A DNA stretch of 64,000 nucleotides from an uncultured Pontibacter sp. (GCF_947499215.1 NZ_CANMNI010000002.1:806001-870000); one strand, 5' to 3'; shown: positions 17,192 through 26,309, counted from the first letter of the stretch. Notes: generated from the letters alone by a model not told the origin. Translations and numbers: made by a program.

Positions 17192-18277
17192 TTACTCCAC
17201 CCAGCTAAACAGACGACTCCAGCGAATTTTATCGAACAGATCCGCTTCCTCATCTACCGACAACCATGTGAACAGGGGTTTGCCTACAATGTGGTCTTCC
17301 GGCACAAAACCCCAATAGCGGGAGTCGAGGGAGTTGTGGCGGTTGTCCCCCATCATAAAGTAGTAGTTCTGGCGGAAGGTATAGCTTTTCGCTTCCTGAC
17401 CATCTAGGTACAACTTGCCGTCACGCACTTCGGCGTTTTCGTTTTGCTCATAGCGTAGGATGATTTTCTCATAAAGTGGCAGCGTTTCAGGTGTGATGGT
17501 AATTGTAACGCCCTCTTCAGGGATGTAGAGCGGGCCGTAATTATCGCGGTTCCAACCGTGACTGCCAAAGATGCCCGGCTCTGCCTCCCCGACTTGCATT
17601 TGCTGTAGCTCTACTTGCCCAATAAAATCGAGTGAGGCCAGCGCCTTTGCCTTGGCGGGTGTCGTATGCAGCACATAGCCGCCCTGCACTTGGTATACGT
17701 CTGTGATATCACGCTCTTGGAAGAACTTTGTCTGCAGCACCTTATCGGTTGTCACAAAGTAGACATACTGCATGTTCTCCGGGTTATCGAGCGGTTGGCC
17801 GTTCAGGTATACTTGCCTGCCACGAATCTCGATCGAGTCACCGGCTACACCTATGCAGCGCTTCACGTAGTGCGTGCGTAGGTCTGTGGGGTGTTCCCCT
17901 TCGTCGGGGAAGTTAAATACCACGGGGTCGTTGCGCTTAATCTCGGAAAAGCCGGGCAAACGAAGCGGCCTAAATTGTAAGGCATCGGAATAGGCTGGAA
18001 TCTCTGTGCCCCAGATGGTCTGGTGCGTGAGCGGCACCTGCAGCGGCGTTATGGGCGTACGGGAGCCGTAGTGCAGCTTGCTCACAAATAGGCGGTCGCC
18101 CACCAGCATCGACTTCTCCATAGAGGAAGTAGGTATGGCATAAGCCTCAAACGTAGCCCAGCGGAAAAGTGTGGAAACCACCACCGCAAACATCAGGGCA
18201 TTTCCCCATTCGCGCAAGGCACTTTTCTTGGCTGGGTTCTCGGCCGATTTTTTCTTCCAGAGTTTTAGCTGCATCAT
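17192..18277 (-). CDS. lepB: Signal peptidase I
   Basis: 361 residues. It cleaves signal peptides of exported proteins at the outer face of the inner membrane. One N-terminal transmembrane segment (about 26-45) precedes the catalytic serine Ser52 in PTSSMEKSM. The catalytic lysine is Lys139 in YVKRCIGVAGD. The C-terminal MGDNRHNSLDSRYWG box (about 310-325) is conserved. As in other Bacteroidota the protein is longer than E. coli LepB in its catalytic part because of an insert (about 180-260) between the Lys box and the C-terminal box. Monocistronic, with a shared terminator downstream. Confidence 0.95.
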   Translation of the reverse strand: MMQLKLWKKKSAENPAKKSALREWGNALMFAVVVSTLFRWATFEAYAIPTSSMEKSMLVGDRLFVSKLHYGSRTPITPLQVPLTHQTIWGTEIPAYSDALQFRPLRLPGFSEIKRNDPVVFNFPDEGEHPTDLRTHYVKRCIGVAGDSIEIRGRQVYLNGQPLDNPENMQYVYFVTTDKVLQTKFFQERDITDVYQVQGGYVLHTTPAKAKALASLDFIGQVELQQMQVGEAEPGIFGSHGWNRDNYGPLYIPEEGVTITITPETLPLYEKIILRYEQNENAEVRDGKLYLDGQEAKSYTFRQNYYFMMGDNRHNSLDSRYWGFVPEDHIVGKPLFTWLSVDEEADLFDKIRWSRLFSWVE

Positions 18278-18466
18278 CTAAGCATAGTAGGTTCACTATA
18301 CTTTAACTGTATTAAGGTTCAGCAAATTATACTTTTTACTAAGAAAATTATCGGGCTAAGCCTTATAACATGCACAAGCTTGCATAGCCGTTACTCGCAG
18401 CATTTATTTCTACTTCAAAGAGCAAACGAGATTTAGACGGAAATAGAAACTTGAGTGAACTCAGCT

Positions 18467-18895
18467 CTACCTCAAAAGCTGCAGCGTTCTTTCGTCTTCT
18501 TCTCCATTATAATATTTATCGAGCACGGCCTTAAACACCGGATCAGCACCGGGCACCGCTGCAAATAAGGTCATGCTGGAGCGTAGTTTCAGGTCGTCGG
18601 GGTTTCCTAAAATCTGGTTGGCGGTTTTACCCTCCAGTCCCAGCATAGCCTTGGAGATTTCGACCAGCCGTGTCCCTAGCACAGGTTGCTGCAGGTATAG
18701 CTGGGCTTCCTGCAGGTCTTTGATGGCATAGAAGCGGGCAGTTTCACTGTAGCCTAGGCCCTGTATTTGCGGAAAAATAAACCACATCCAGTGACTACGC
18801 TTGCGACCACTTTTTATCTCGGAAAGCGCCTGCTCGTAGCTGGAGGCTTGGGCCTCTAGGAATCGTGTCAAGTCTGATGTGTTTTCTGTGCGCAT
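18467..18895 (-). CDS. DUF1810 family protein
   Basis: 142 residues from the ATG at 18895; the longer reading would need a TTG at 18904. The protein matches DUF1810: LTRFLEAQASSYEQALSEIKSG, then RSHWMWFIFPQIQGLGYSETARFYAI, then DLQEAQLYLQQPVLGTRLVEISKAML and LRSSMTLFAAVPGADPVFKAVLDKYY. The family is small, helical and soluble; its function is unknown, although eukaryotic hits were once annotated as calpastatin-like. The W-MWFIFPQ motif is the most conserved part. It stands alone, divergent from the phospholipase C-like gene. Confidence 0.88.
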   Translation of the reverse strand: MRTENTSDLTRFLEAQASSYEQALSEIKSGRKRSHWMWFIFPQIQGLGYSETARFYAIKDLQEAQLYLQQPVLGTRLVEISKAMLGLEGKTANQILGNPDDLKLRSSMTLFAAVPGADPVFKAVLDKYYNGEEDERTLQLLR

Positions 18896-18990
18896 GTTTT
18901 TCAAGTATAGTCTATTCCTTTAACACTCCTTTACGAAAGCATGCGTGACTTACAATATACAAATTCCCCAATTCTCCGTACACCGCAGGT

Positions 18991-20004
18991 ATGGCTTTCC
19001 GACAAATCGCTGTACTGCTTCTCTTTAGTTTCTTGCTACCTATCACCGGGTATGGCTGGGGCTTTTTCGCGCACCAGCGCATCAATCGGCTGGCCGTGTA
19101 TACGCTGCCGCCCGAGATGGTGGGCTTCTACAAGAAACACATCCGCTACATTACCGAAAACGCCGTGAATCCCGACCGCCGCAGGTATGCCGTGGTAGGC
19201 GAGGCACCGCGTCACTACATCGATCTGGATGTGTACGGCGACAGCGCCCTTTATAGGATGCCTCGCTACTGGCAAGAGGCCGTGGAGCAATACGGTGAAG
19301 ACACGCTCATGGCGCATGGCATCGTGCCGTGGCACATCAACCGCATGAAGTTTCAGCTTACGCAGGCTTTCAAAGACCGTGACTTGGACCGCATCCTGCG
19401 CCTCTCTGCTGATATGGGCCACTACATCGCCGATGCCTGCGTGCCACTGCACACTACCCACAACTACAACGGACAACTGACCGGGCAACGCGGTATACAC
19501 GCCTTTTGGGAAAGCCGACTCCCCGAAATGCTCTCCGATAACTACGACTTTTTTGTAGGTCAGGCGCAATACATCGAACGGCCACAGCTCAAGGCTTGGG
19601 AACTGGTTGCCAGTGCACACTTGGCCCTCGACTCGGTACTGCGCTTCGAGCGGGAACTCACGCAGGAGTTTGACGAAGAAAAGAAGTACAGCTACGAAGT
19701 GCGCGGCAACCTGACCACGCGGGTATACTCCAGAGAGTTCTCGGAAGCCTACCACCAGCGGCTGAACGGGCAGGTGGAGCGACAGATGCGCCTCGCCATC
19801 CACACCGTGGCCAGTTACTGGTTTACGGCTTGGGTAGACGCGGGCCAGCCCGACTTGCGCCAACTGGGTTCCACCTTGTCGGCAGAGGAACTGGAACGAC
19901 TGCGCATGGAGCTCAAGGAATACGAGCAAGGCCCGCACCTGCCGCGCGAAGAAGGTGAAACCCGCCTGCATCGAAACACGTGGATCTCAGGGCGCAAAGA
20001 GTAA
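18991..20004 (+). CDS. Zinc-dependent phospholipase C-like / S1-P1 nuclease-fold protein
   Basis: 337 residues with a signal peptide (about 1-22) that, if cut before Trp (GYG/WGFFAHQ), leaves an N-terminal tryptophan. In the zinc phospholipase C and P1 nuclease families this Trp is a zinc ligand. Other likely ligands are His in FFAHQRINRLAV, the Asp/His cluster in RHYIDLDVYG, GIVPWHINRM, LSADMGHYIADACVPLHTTHNYNG and GIHAFWESRLPE. The set fits a trinuclear zinc site. The protein is probably secreted or periplasmic and may act on phospholipids or nucleic acids; these cannot be told apart from sequence alone. It has no partner gene nearby. Confidence 0.78.
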   Translation: MAFRQIAVLLLFSFLLPITGYGWGFFAHQRINRLAVYTLPPEMVGFYKKHIRYITENAVNPDRRRYAVVGEAPRHYIDLDVYGDSALYRMPRYWQEAVEQYGEDTLMAHGIVPWHINRMKFQLTQAFKDRDLDRILRLSADMGHYIADACVPLHTTHNYNGQLTGQRGIHAFWESRLPEMLSDNYDFFVGQAQYIERPQLKAWELVASAHLALDSVLRFERELTQEFDEEKKYSYEVRGNLTTRVYSREFSEAYHQRLNGQVERQMRLAIHTVASYWFTAWVDAGQPDLRQLGSTLSAEELERLRMELKEYEQGPHLPREEGETRLHRNTWISGRKE

Positions 20005-20122
20005 CGCTGCTATTCTCCCCAAGGACTAACACTCTTTACTGACGTCTATACAGCAGTGGACGGGTGCCGTTATGCAAAGGATATAAAATTCCCTATCTTG
20101 CCTTAGCATTACAACTCTTTCT

Positions 20123-21691
20123 ATGAACTATATCGATACTCTCTTGAAGCGCTTCTTGCTTCTCTTGGCACTGGCAACAGTGGTTAGTTTGCAGGTCTCA
20201 GCCCAGCAAAACACGGCCGCTACCCTGCAAAAGCTCGACGCCTATTATCAAAAAGCGCTCAAAGACTGGGATGTGCCCGGCATGGCCATCGCCATCATCA
20301 GGAACGACTCCGTTATATTTGCCAAAGGATACGGCGTGCGCGACCTCAAAACAGGCGGACAGGTAGACGCCAACACGGTGTTCGGCATCGCTTCCAATTC
20401 AAAAGCCTATACCGCTGCCGCCCTTGGCATACTCGTGGACGAAGGCAAACTCAACTGGAACGACAAAGTAACGAAGCACCTCCCTTGGTTGCAACTCTAC
20501 GACCCTTACGTAACGCAGGAGCTCAACATCAAAGACTTGCTCAGTCACCGCGTAGGCTACCGCACCTTCAGCGGCGACCTGCTCTGGTACAACACCACTT
20601 ATAGCCGCCGCGAAATTCTGGAGCGTGCTCGTCATCTCCAGCCAGTCTATGGCTTCCGAGACGGTTATGGCTACTCCAACCTCATGTTCATAGCCGCTGG
20701 TGAAGTGATAGAAGCCGTGTCTGGCCAGAAATGGGAAGACTTCATCAAACAGCGCTTTTTCACGCCGCTGGGTATGAAACGATCCTATACCTCTGTGAAT
20801 GAACTGACAGGCAAAGACAACATCGCCTCTCCGCACGGCTCCGACGAAAAGCACAAACCCTATCCGACCACTCTCACCGCTTGGGACAACTGGAACCCGG
20901 CGGCAGGAATTTTCACCAGCGTGAACCAGCAAGCCCAGTGGTTGCGCCTGCAACTTAACCGCGGCACCTACAAAGGCCAGAAAATTTTCAGTGAAGACGC
21001 CAGCCGCATGATGTGGACCGCACACAACGCCATGCCTGTTTCTAAGCAAGCAGAAGCAAACGTACCCTCCACACACTTTTCAGCTGCTGGTCTGGGCTGG
21101 ATGATGAACGACTACGAAGGACGGAAAATACTGGCTCACGGCGGTGGCCACGAGGGCATGAACAGCCGTACCGTGCTGGTGCCAGAAGAGAACCTCGGCA
21201 TCGTGATCCTGACCAACAGCATGAGCAGCATTATGTCGCCGCTGGCAAACTATACCTTAGACCAGTTTTTAAGGGTGCAGAACGGACGAGACTGGAGCCA
21301 GTTCTCGCTAGACAACATAGCCAAATCTCGTAAAGCACAGGAAGAAGCCGCCGCTAAAGTCGCTAAAGAAAAAACACGCAAGAGCAAGCCGACCATGGAT
21401 CTTGAAGCCTACGCTGGTACATATAACAGCCCGCTTTATGGCGATGCCACTATCACAGTGCAGAACAAACAACTCGTGTTGGATTTGGCCCCTGCCCCAG
21501 CCTTGGGCGGCAAGCTCACACACTGGCAGCACGACATTTTCAATTTGGAGTGGAAAAACAACTTTGCCCTGCTTACGCCAACTAGAGTGCGCTTCATTGT
21601 GGGCCTTGATGGTAAAATAGCGGAAATGCGACTAGATGCCAATAACCCCGATTTCCACTTCAGCGAGCTTGAGTTCAGAAAGATAAAGTAA
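20123..21691 (+). CDS. Serine hydrolase, beta-lactamase (class C)/penicillin-binding-like, with C-terminal DUF3471
   Basis: 522 residues with a signal peptide ending near VSAQ. The beta-lactamase-like domain (about 35-370) shows the SxxK motif Ser91-Lys94 (IASNSKAYTAAAL), a YxN motif (GYGYSNLMF) and HGGGHEGMNS in place of KTG, typical of esterase/peptidase members of this family rather than true beta-lactamases. Residues about 425-520 form a DUF3471-type domain (YAGTYNSPLYGDATITV, LTHWQHDIF, VGLDGKIAEMRLDANN). Likely periplasmic and acting on peptides or esters; substrate unknown. An EAAAKVAKEKTRKSK linker joins the domains. Confidence 0.9.
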   Translation: MNYIDTLLKRFLLLLALATVVSLQVSAQQNTAATLQKLDAYYQKALKDWDVPGMAIAIIRNDSVIFAKGYGVRDLKTGGQVDANTVFGIASNSKAYTAAALGILVDEGKLNWNDKVTKHLPWLQLYDPYVTQELNIKDLLSHRVGYRTFSGDLLWYNTTYSRREILERARHLQPVYGFRDGYGYSNLMFIAAGEVIEAVSGQKWEDFIKQRFFTPLGMKRSYTSVNELTGKDNIASPHGSDEKHKPYPTTLTAWDNWNPAAGIFTSVNQQAQWLRLQLNRGTYKGQKIFSEDASRMMWTAHNAMPVSKQAEANVPSTHFSAAGLGWMMNDYEGRKILAHGGGHEGMNSRTVLVPEENLGIVILTNSMSSIMSPLANYTLDQFLRVQNGRDWSQFSLDNIAKSRKAQEEAAAKVAKEKTRKSKPTMDLEAYAGTYNSPLYGDATITVQNKQLVLDLAPAPALGGKLTHWQHDIFNLEWKNNFALLTPTRVRFIVGLDGKIAEMRLDANNPDFHFSELEFRKIK

Positions 21692-21708
21692 GTTGTACCT
21701 CTACACGC

Positions 21709-21746
21709 AAATCGGGCCATACCTTCTGCAAGGTATGGCCCGATTT
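21709..21746. terminator. Bidirectional terminator, serine hydrolase / micro-protein 1
   Basis: A perfect 17-bp stem AAATCGGGCCATACCTT / AAGGTATGGCCCGATTT around a four-base loop. It serves the serine hydrolase gene on the plus strand and the 32-residue ORF on the minus strand. Confidence 0.9.
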
Positions 21747-21766
21747 GTTTTGTGAGTTAGACTAAC

Positions 21767-21865
21767 TTAATAAGCTACAACCACTGATATAATGCTTACA
21801 ACGGCAAAATAGCCGGCAATTACAATATAAGCGAGTGCATCTTCATCGTAGTAAAGTTTTTTCAT
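21767..21865 (-). CDS. Putative 32-residue single-pass membrane micro-protein 1
   Basis: Hand translation gives MKKLYYDEDALAY followed by IVIAGYFAVVSIISVVVAY. A short charged head is followed by about 20 hydrophobic residues reaching the C-terminus, as in a single transmembrane helix with its N-terminus inside. Support for it being a gene: a stop 21 bases before a strong bidirectional terminator, an ATG in a clear TTGTC-ATGAAAAAA context shared with a second, similar ORF about 400 bases away, and sequence resemblance between the two peptides (MKK start, A/V-I-V/I-A-x-YF pattern). I recognise no family. It could be a subunit-stabilising micro-protein, a toxin of a type I system or a signalling peptide (all inference). 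Surrounding DNA is AT-rich compared with the neighbourhood. Confidence 0.55.
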   Translation of the reverse strand: MKKLYYDEDALAYIVIAGYFAVVSIISVVVAY

Positions 21866-22113
21866 GAGTGACAACCATTTAAAAAGTGAGAAAAATTTTA
21901 AATAACCTTTGGCCGTCGTTGTCTTTATTTACGGATTAAGCACTCAAATGTTGTACTTTATAAAAGCTAGATATTATTTTTTATATATAAATATAGGTAT
22001 ATTAATAAGTAGCTAATACCTAAACTCTTATGATCAAACGATATTTCATAAATTCTAAAAGACAACTAGTATTTATAAGAATATTGACATTACTGTTTTA
22101 AATGTCTTTAAAG

Positions 22114-22150
22114 CCAAAAGGGCTACACTTGTGGAGTGTAGCCCTTTTGG
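22114..22150 (-). terminator. Terminator of micro-protein 2
   Basis: A perfect 16-bp stem CCAAAAGGGCTACACT / AGTGTAGCCCTTTTGG with a five-base loop, about 22 bases downstream of the 33-residue ORF on the minus strand. No other gene close by needs it, which supports the micro-ORF being transcribed. Confidence 0.85.
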
Positions 22151-22171
22151 TAAGATATGTTAGCAAGCTAT

Positions 22172-22273
22172 TTATGCTACTGCTACTAGAATACTGCTAA
22201 TTGCACCTCCAAGTACAAAGTAAACAGCAACAATTACATTAGCCATTGATTCGTTAAGAGTAAATTTTTTCAT
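22172..22273 (-). CDS. Putative 33-residue single-pass membrane micro-protein 2
   Basis: Hand translation gives MKKFTLNESMAN followed by VIVAVYFVLGGAISSILVAVA. It has the same plan as micro-protein 1: MKK, a short polar stretch with an acidic residue, then a hydrophobic helix to the end. Both begin with TTGTC shortly before ATGAAAAAA. The unit spacing (ORF, terminator, long AT-rich leader) is repeated, which suggests a tandem duplication of a ~400-base unit. The leader upstream (22274-22599) is AT-rich and holds no other ORF with coding character. No family recognised. Function unknown. Confidence 0.55.
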   Translation of the reverse strand: MKKFTLNESMANVIVAVYFVLGGAISSILVAVA

Positions 22274-22599
22274 GACAATAGAAGGTTTTTAGGTTTAGGT
22301 TAGACTTTATATCGGTAAGCATAAAAAAATTCACTTCCTTAAAGACATATCCACATTCTTTCCGGAAGACGATGCAAATAAATATCAAATAATTTTAACT
22401 CGCAAATAATTGAATATAAAATTTATTTAATGTAACAATATCGATGCAACATCGACGTTATAACGACTTTTTTTATTACAACGCACAGTATGATTAATAA
22501 CCATTAAGCCAACACGCAGTACAAATAGTACAATTAAAAAATTTCTAAATTTTTTTTATTAAATTTTCTCAGAATTAAGTCCAATACCCACAAAAACAA

Positions 22600-22631
22600 A
22601 ATCCCCTGTTAACCAAACAGTTAACAGGGGA
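22600..22631 (-). terminator. Terminator of ettA
   Basis: An 11-bp perfect stem CCCCTGTTAAC / GTTAACAGGGG with a six-base loop, followed on the minus strand by ATTTTGTTTTTG. It lies about 47 bases past the ettA stop. Confidence 0.87.
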
Positions 22632-22677
22632 CTATAATTAATCTGGAAATCGCTGCTTAAAAACGAGTTACATTTTG

Positions 22678-24348
22678 TTATACAAGTTTTTTGTAACGGA
22701 TACGCTTAGGCTCTGTGTCACCCATGCGCTTCTTCTTATTTTCTTCGTAATCGGTATAGTTACCTTCAAACCAGTATACCTGCGAGTCTCCTTCAAATGC
22801 CAGGATATGCGTACAGATACGGTCTAGGAACCAACGGTCGTGCGAGATGATCACGGCGCAGCCGGCGAAGTTCTCTAGTCCGTCCTCCAGCGCCCGAATC
22901 GCATTTACGTCCAAGTCGTTGGTTGGTTCGTCAAGCAGCAAGAGGTTACCGCCTTCTTTCAGCGTCATGGCCAAGTGCACGCGGTTACGCTCCCCACCTG
23001 ATAGCTTCTCCACTTTCTTTTCCTGATCGCCACCTGAGAAGTTAAACTTGCTTACGTAGGCACGGGAGTTTACTTGACGGCCTGCCATCAGCATGTGCTC
23101 CGTTCCCCCTGAGATCACCTCAAACACTGACTTTGTTGGGTCGAGGTTGGCGTGCTCTTGGTCTACATAAGAGATCTGCACGGTAGAACCTACCGTAAAA
23201 TCGCCTGCATCCGGTTTTTCCTGACCAGTGATCAGCTTGAACAAAGTAGTCTTACCGGCACCGTTCGGACCTATGATGCCCACAATGCCACCCTGCGGCA
23301 AGGAGAAGTTCAGGTTCTCAAACAACAGCTTGTCGCCATAAGCCTTGCTGATATTGTGTGCCTCAATAACCTGCGCACCCAAGCGCGGGCCATCTGGTAT
23401 AAAGAGTTCCAGTTTTTCTTCTTTCTTAGAAGCTTCTTCGCCAGCCAGTTTATCATACTGGCTGATGCGGGCCTTCGATTTGGCATGACGGGCTTTCGGA
23501 GCCATGCGCACCCACTCCAACTCGCGCTGCAGGGTTTTCTGACGCTTGCTCTCCGACTTTTCTTCTTTCGCCAAGCGAGCAGCCTTCTGCTCCAGCCAGC
23601 TGCTGTAGTTGCCTTTCCAAGGAATACCCTCGCCACGGTCCAACTCTAGGATCCAGCCAGCTACGTTGTCCAAGAAGTAGCGGTCGTGGGTTACAGCGAT
23701 CACGGTGCCTTTGTAGTGCTTCAAGTGCTGCTCCAGCCAATCCACCGACTCGGCGTCCAAGTGGTTGGTAGGCTCGTCGAGCAGTAGCACGTCAGGCTCC
23801 TGCAATAGCAAGCGGCAAAGGGCCACGCGGCGCTTCTCACCACCCGACAGGTTGCCGATCACGGCCTCTTCCGGCGGTGTGCGCAGGGCATCCATGGCGC
23901 GCTCCAGTCGGTTGTCCAGTTCCCATGCGTTTAGCTGGTCCAGTCGCTCCTGTACTTCGCCTTGGCGCTCGATGAGTTTGTTCATCTCATCGTCGGTCAT
24001 CTCCTCGGCGAACTTCATGTTAATCTCGTCAAACTCCTTCAACAGATTCACAATCTCACTCACGCCTTCTTCCACTACTTCGCGCACGGTCTTGGTCGGG
24101 TCCAACTGCGGCTCCTGCTCGAGGTAGCCCACGGTGTAACCCGGCGACCACACCACTTCGCCGCGGATCTCTTTGTCCACACCGGCGATGATCTTAAGCA
24201 GGCTCGACTTACCGGAACCGTTCAGACCCAGCACGCCAATCTTGGCGCCATAGAAAAAGGAGAGGTAGATATTTTTAAGTACTTGCTTCTGAGGGGGGTA
24301 GATTTTGCTTACCCCAGCCATGGAGAAAATAATGGTTTCGTTGCTCAT
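22678..24348 (-). CDS. ettA: Energy-dependent translational throttle protein EttA (ABC-F ATPase)
   Basis: 556 residues with two ABC ATPase domains and no membrane segment. Domain 1 (about 8-260): Walker A GLNGSGKSS, signature LSGGEKRRVAL, Walker B VLLLDEPTNHLD. The linker (about 240-320) contains the EttA-type arm and the P-site tRNA interaction motif rich in Arg/Lys/Glu (RELEWVRMAPKARHAKSKARI). Domain 2 (about 325-556): GPNGAGKTT, LSGGERNRVHL, LLLLDEPTNDLD. EttA binds the ribosomal E site and couples the first steps of elongation to ATP/ADP level. Length and linker fit EttA rather than the other ABC-F groups. Monocistronic, divergent from the DUF349 gene. Confidence 0.94.
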   Translation of the reverse strand: MSNETIIFSMAGVSKIYPPQKQVLKNIYLSFFYGAKIGVLGLNGSGKSSLLKIIAGVDKEIRGEVVWSPGYTVGYLEQEPQLDPTKTVREVVEEGVSEIVNLLKEFDEINMKFAEEMTDDEMNKLIERQGEVQERLDQLNAWELDNRLERAMDALRTPPEEAVIGNLSGGEKRRVALCRLLLQEPDVLLLDEPTNHLDAESVDWLEQHLKHYKGTVIAVTHDRYFLDNVAGWILELDRGEGIPWKGNYSSWLEQKAARLAKEEKSESKRQKTLQRELEWVRMAPKARHAKSKARISQYDKLAGEEASKKEEKLELFIPDGPRLGAQVIEAHNISKAYGDKLLFENLNFSLPQGGIVGIIGPNGAGKTTLFKLITGQEKPDAGDFTVGSTVQISYVDQEHANLDPTKSVFEVISGGTEHMLMAGRQVNSRAYVSKFNFSGGDQEKKVEKLSGGERNRVHLAMTLKEGGNLLLLDEPTNDLDVNAIRALEDGLENFAGCAVIISHDRWFLDRICTHILAFEGDSQVYWFEGNYTDYEENKKKRMGDTEPKRIRYKKLV

Positions 24349-24716
24349 TTTGCTGTAAATCAGTTTGGTACTGCTCGGGCGCAGTAAATTTCAATTCTAA
24401 AAAAGACGGATTAAAAGGGGCTTGCTAAGGTATACGTGCCCTTTTTGTCAATTATTTATGCCGCCAAATACAAATATCGTAAAAATTCATGCATTTATGC
24501 TTCACAAAAGTGCTTTGAAATCACTAAACTTGTAGAAAAACTGTATGGGAGAAGTGCGTTCTGACTTACCTGTGCACCGAGTCTGGTTTTTTTGGTGCCG
24601 GCGATCCTTCTTATTAGGGGAAGCCAAAACGCTACCAACCGACTTGCGTATGCTAAGGTTAGTCTAAATTTCGCGCCTTTATCTCTTTTATGTTCCGATT
24701 CTAACCCGATCCTTAA
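24349..24716. other. Divergent intergenic region, ettA / DUF349 gene
   Basis: 368 bases. I find no ORF with coding character and no RNA gene. It must contain both promoters; no box fits TAnnTTTG exactly, although TAAATTTC near 24662 is close. One AGGTATA heptamer is at about 24430. Confidence 0.5.
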
Positions 24717-26030
24717 ATGGAAAACAACGATCTATTGGAAGAAGCCCAGAAGTATGGCTTTATTCAGGACCAAGAAGTATGGCTGAAAGCTTTTATGACC
24801 TACCCTGACCGCAAGGTGGGAGAAGTAAAAGAATCAGAAGAAGACTCTCTGGTTTACTTCGCGAAGCGTTTTAGCATGTTCAGCGACAAAGTAAACGCCC
24901 TGCTAGAGCGCATTGCTACTTCCGAAAACAAAGGCTCTTTCCTGATGAAAGTGCTACATATGAAAGACCAAGTTGGCAACTATGACGCCCTTGGTGACTT
25001 CGAGGCCATCTACCATACGCTGAGCAAAGCGGAGGAAGAGATCAACGAGACGATCAAGCAAAATCGCGAGAAAAACCTTAGCATCAAGATAGGGCTTATA
25101 CAGGAAGCGGAGGCACTGCAAGACAGCATAGACTGGAAAGAGACCTCTGACAAAATGAAAGACCTGCGCGCCACTTGGATCAAGACTGGCCCGGTTGAGA
25201 AAGAGCTGACAGACGAGATAGAAGAGCGTTTTAAAACTGCGCTTGAAGCCTTCTTCGAACGCAAAAAATCTTTCTTCAACGACAAGAAGACAATGCAAAA
25301 CCGCACTTACGACAGGTATAGAGACCTGATCGCAAAGTCGGTGGCACTGCAGAACTCAGAGGAGTGGGAAGCCACTACTGCTAAACTGAAGGACTTGCAA
25401 ACCCAATGGAAGCAAATAGGTGGAACACTGCCACGCGCCACGACCAATAAGCTTTGGACAGAGTTCAGAAAAGCGCACAACCACTTTTTTGAGCGCCTGA
25501 AGGTAAAAATCACGAACGAGAAGGCTGAGTCTAAGGACAAGTACTATGACACTAACCTTGAGCGCAAGCAGGATTTGGTTAGCCAAGCCGAGCAACTGCT
25601 GCAGCACCACAGCCTGAATGATGCGGTGAAACGCGCGAAAGAGCTGCAGGCCGAGTGGAAAAAGGTGGGCCCGGTGCGACCAGACGTTTCTGACGCCGTG
25701 TGGGAGCGCTTTATCAAAGCCTGTGACCGCGTGTTCGAGATGAGTAGCTTGGAGCACTACATCCGCAAGCGCCAGCAGAACGCCAATGAAACTTACAGCC
25801 ATGAAGACGGCTTGAACGCCCGTATAAACGCCCTGCGCGACTTCATCAAGTCCGACCGCCAAGAGCTAGAGGTACTGGAGACGAACTTAGACAAACTGAG
25901 CGATGCGCCTAGCAATGAGGCCTTCCGCAACATGCTGCTCGGCAAGATCCGCAACTTCAACCGCAAGATCAAAACCAAGCAGACCCTGATCGAAATGTTT
26001 CAGGAGCAGCTAAGCACAATCAATAAATAG
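24717..26030 (+). CDS. DUF349-repeat protein
   Basis: 437 residues, soluble, helical. It carries several DUF349 repeats of about 70 residues, each ending in a Trp-Lys/Ile-x-Gly/Thr-Pro pattern: DLRATWIKTGPV (about 155), DLQTQWKQIGGTL (about 230) and ELQAEWKKVGPVRP (about 310), followed each time by W-x-F/R-F-x-K/T-A-x-D/N. A C-terminal coiled coil (about 365-437, LRDFIKSDRQELEVLETNLDKL) follows. The family is widespread in Bacteroidota and some other bacteria, of unknown function; by its repeats it probably binds another macromolecule. Transcribed alone: long leader upstream, terminator downstream. Confidence 0.92.
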   Translation: MENNDLLEEAQKYGFIQDQEVWLKAFMTYPDRKVGEVKESEEDSLVYFAKRFSMFSDKVNALLERIATSENKGSFLMKVLHMKDQVGNYDALGDFEAIYHTLSKAEEEINETIKQNREKNLSIKIGLIQEAEALQDSIDWKETSDKMKDLRATWIKTGPVEKELTDEIEERFKTALEAFFERKKSFFNDKKTMQNRTYDRYRDLIAKSVALQNSEEWEATTAKLKDLQTQWKQIGGTLPRATTNKLWTEFRKAHNHFFERLKVKITNEKAESKDKYYDTNLERKQDLVSQAEQLLQHHSLNDAVKRAKELQAEWKKVGPVRPDVSDAVWERFIKACDRVFEMSSLEHYIRKRQQNANETYSHEDGLNARINALRDFIKSDRQELEVLETNLDKLSDAPSNEAFRNMLLGKIRNFNRKIKTKQTLIEMFQEQLSTINK

Positions 26031-26061
26031 AAAAATACAGATTTAACTATATAAATTAGGG

Positions 26062-26096
26062 AAGCGCCTGTTTCGAATGCGGCAGGCGCTTTTTAT
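26062..26096 (+). terminator. Terminator of the DUF349 gene
   Basis: Stem AAGCGCCTG / CAGGCGCTT with a 12-base loop, followed by TTTTATATTT. Confidence 0.83.
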
Positions 26097-26236
26097 ATTT
26101 ACCTACAGCCTTACCAAGGCAGATAAGGGCAAATGCAGGGCGTCAAAATAATTTGACACAAAATGAACATTTACCATGTATTTGCGTTGTTTTGGTAAAA
26201 ACAATCACAAAAAGCAATAAATATTTCAAAAAAATT

Positions 26237-26264
26237 TTTGTTTGTGAATTAATTCATACTTTTG
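26237..26264 (+). promoter_or_regulatory. Putative promoter of the DUF2795 gene
   Basis: TTTG (26237-26240), a 16-base spacer, then TACTTTTG (26257-26264), matching the Bacteroidota -33/-7 pattern; the spacer is at the short end. It lies about 45 bases upstream of the ATG. Confidence 0.55.
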
Positions 26265-26309
26265 CGAACTTATTTTTTCAACGCCATTTAGATTAAGGAG
26301 ACACATACT

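Noticed and set aside
19036..19971. Long minus-strand ORF of 311 codons opposite the phospholipase C-like gene
   Set aside because: It mirrors a gene with a clear signal peptide and zinc-site motifs; the antisense product is low-complexity in Val/His and has no domain.
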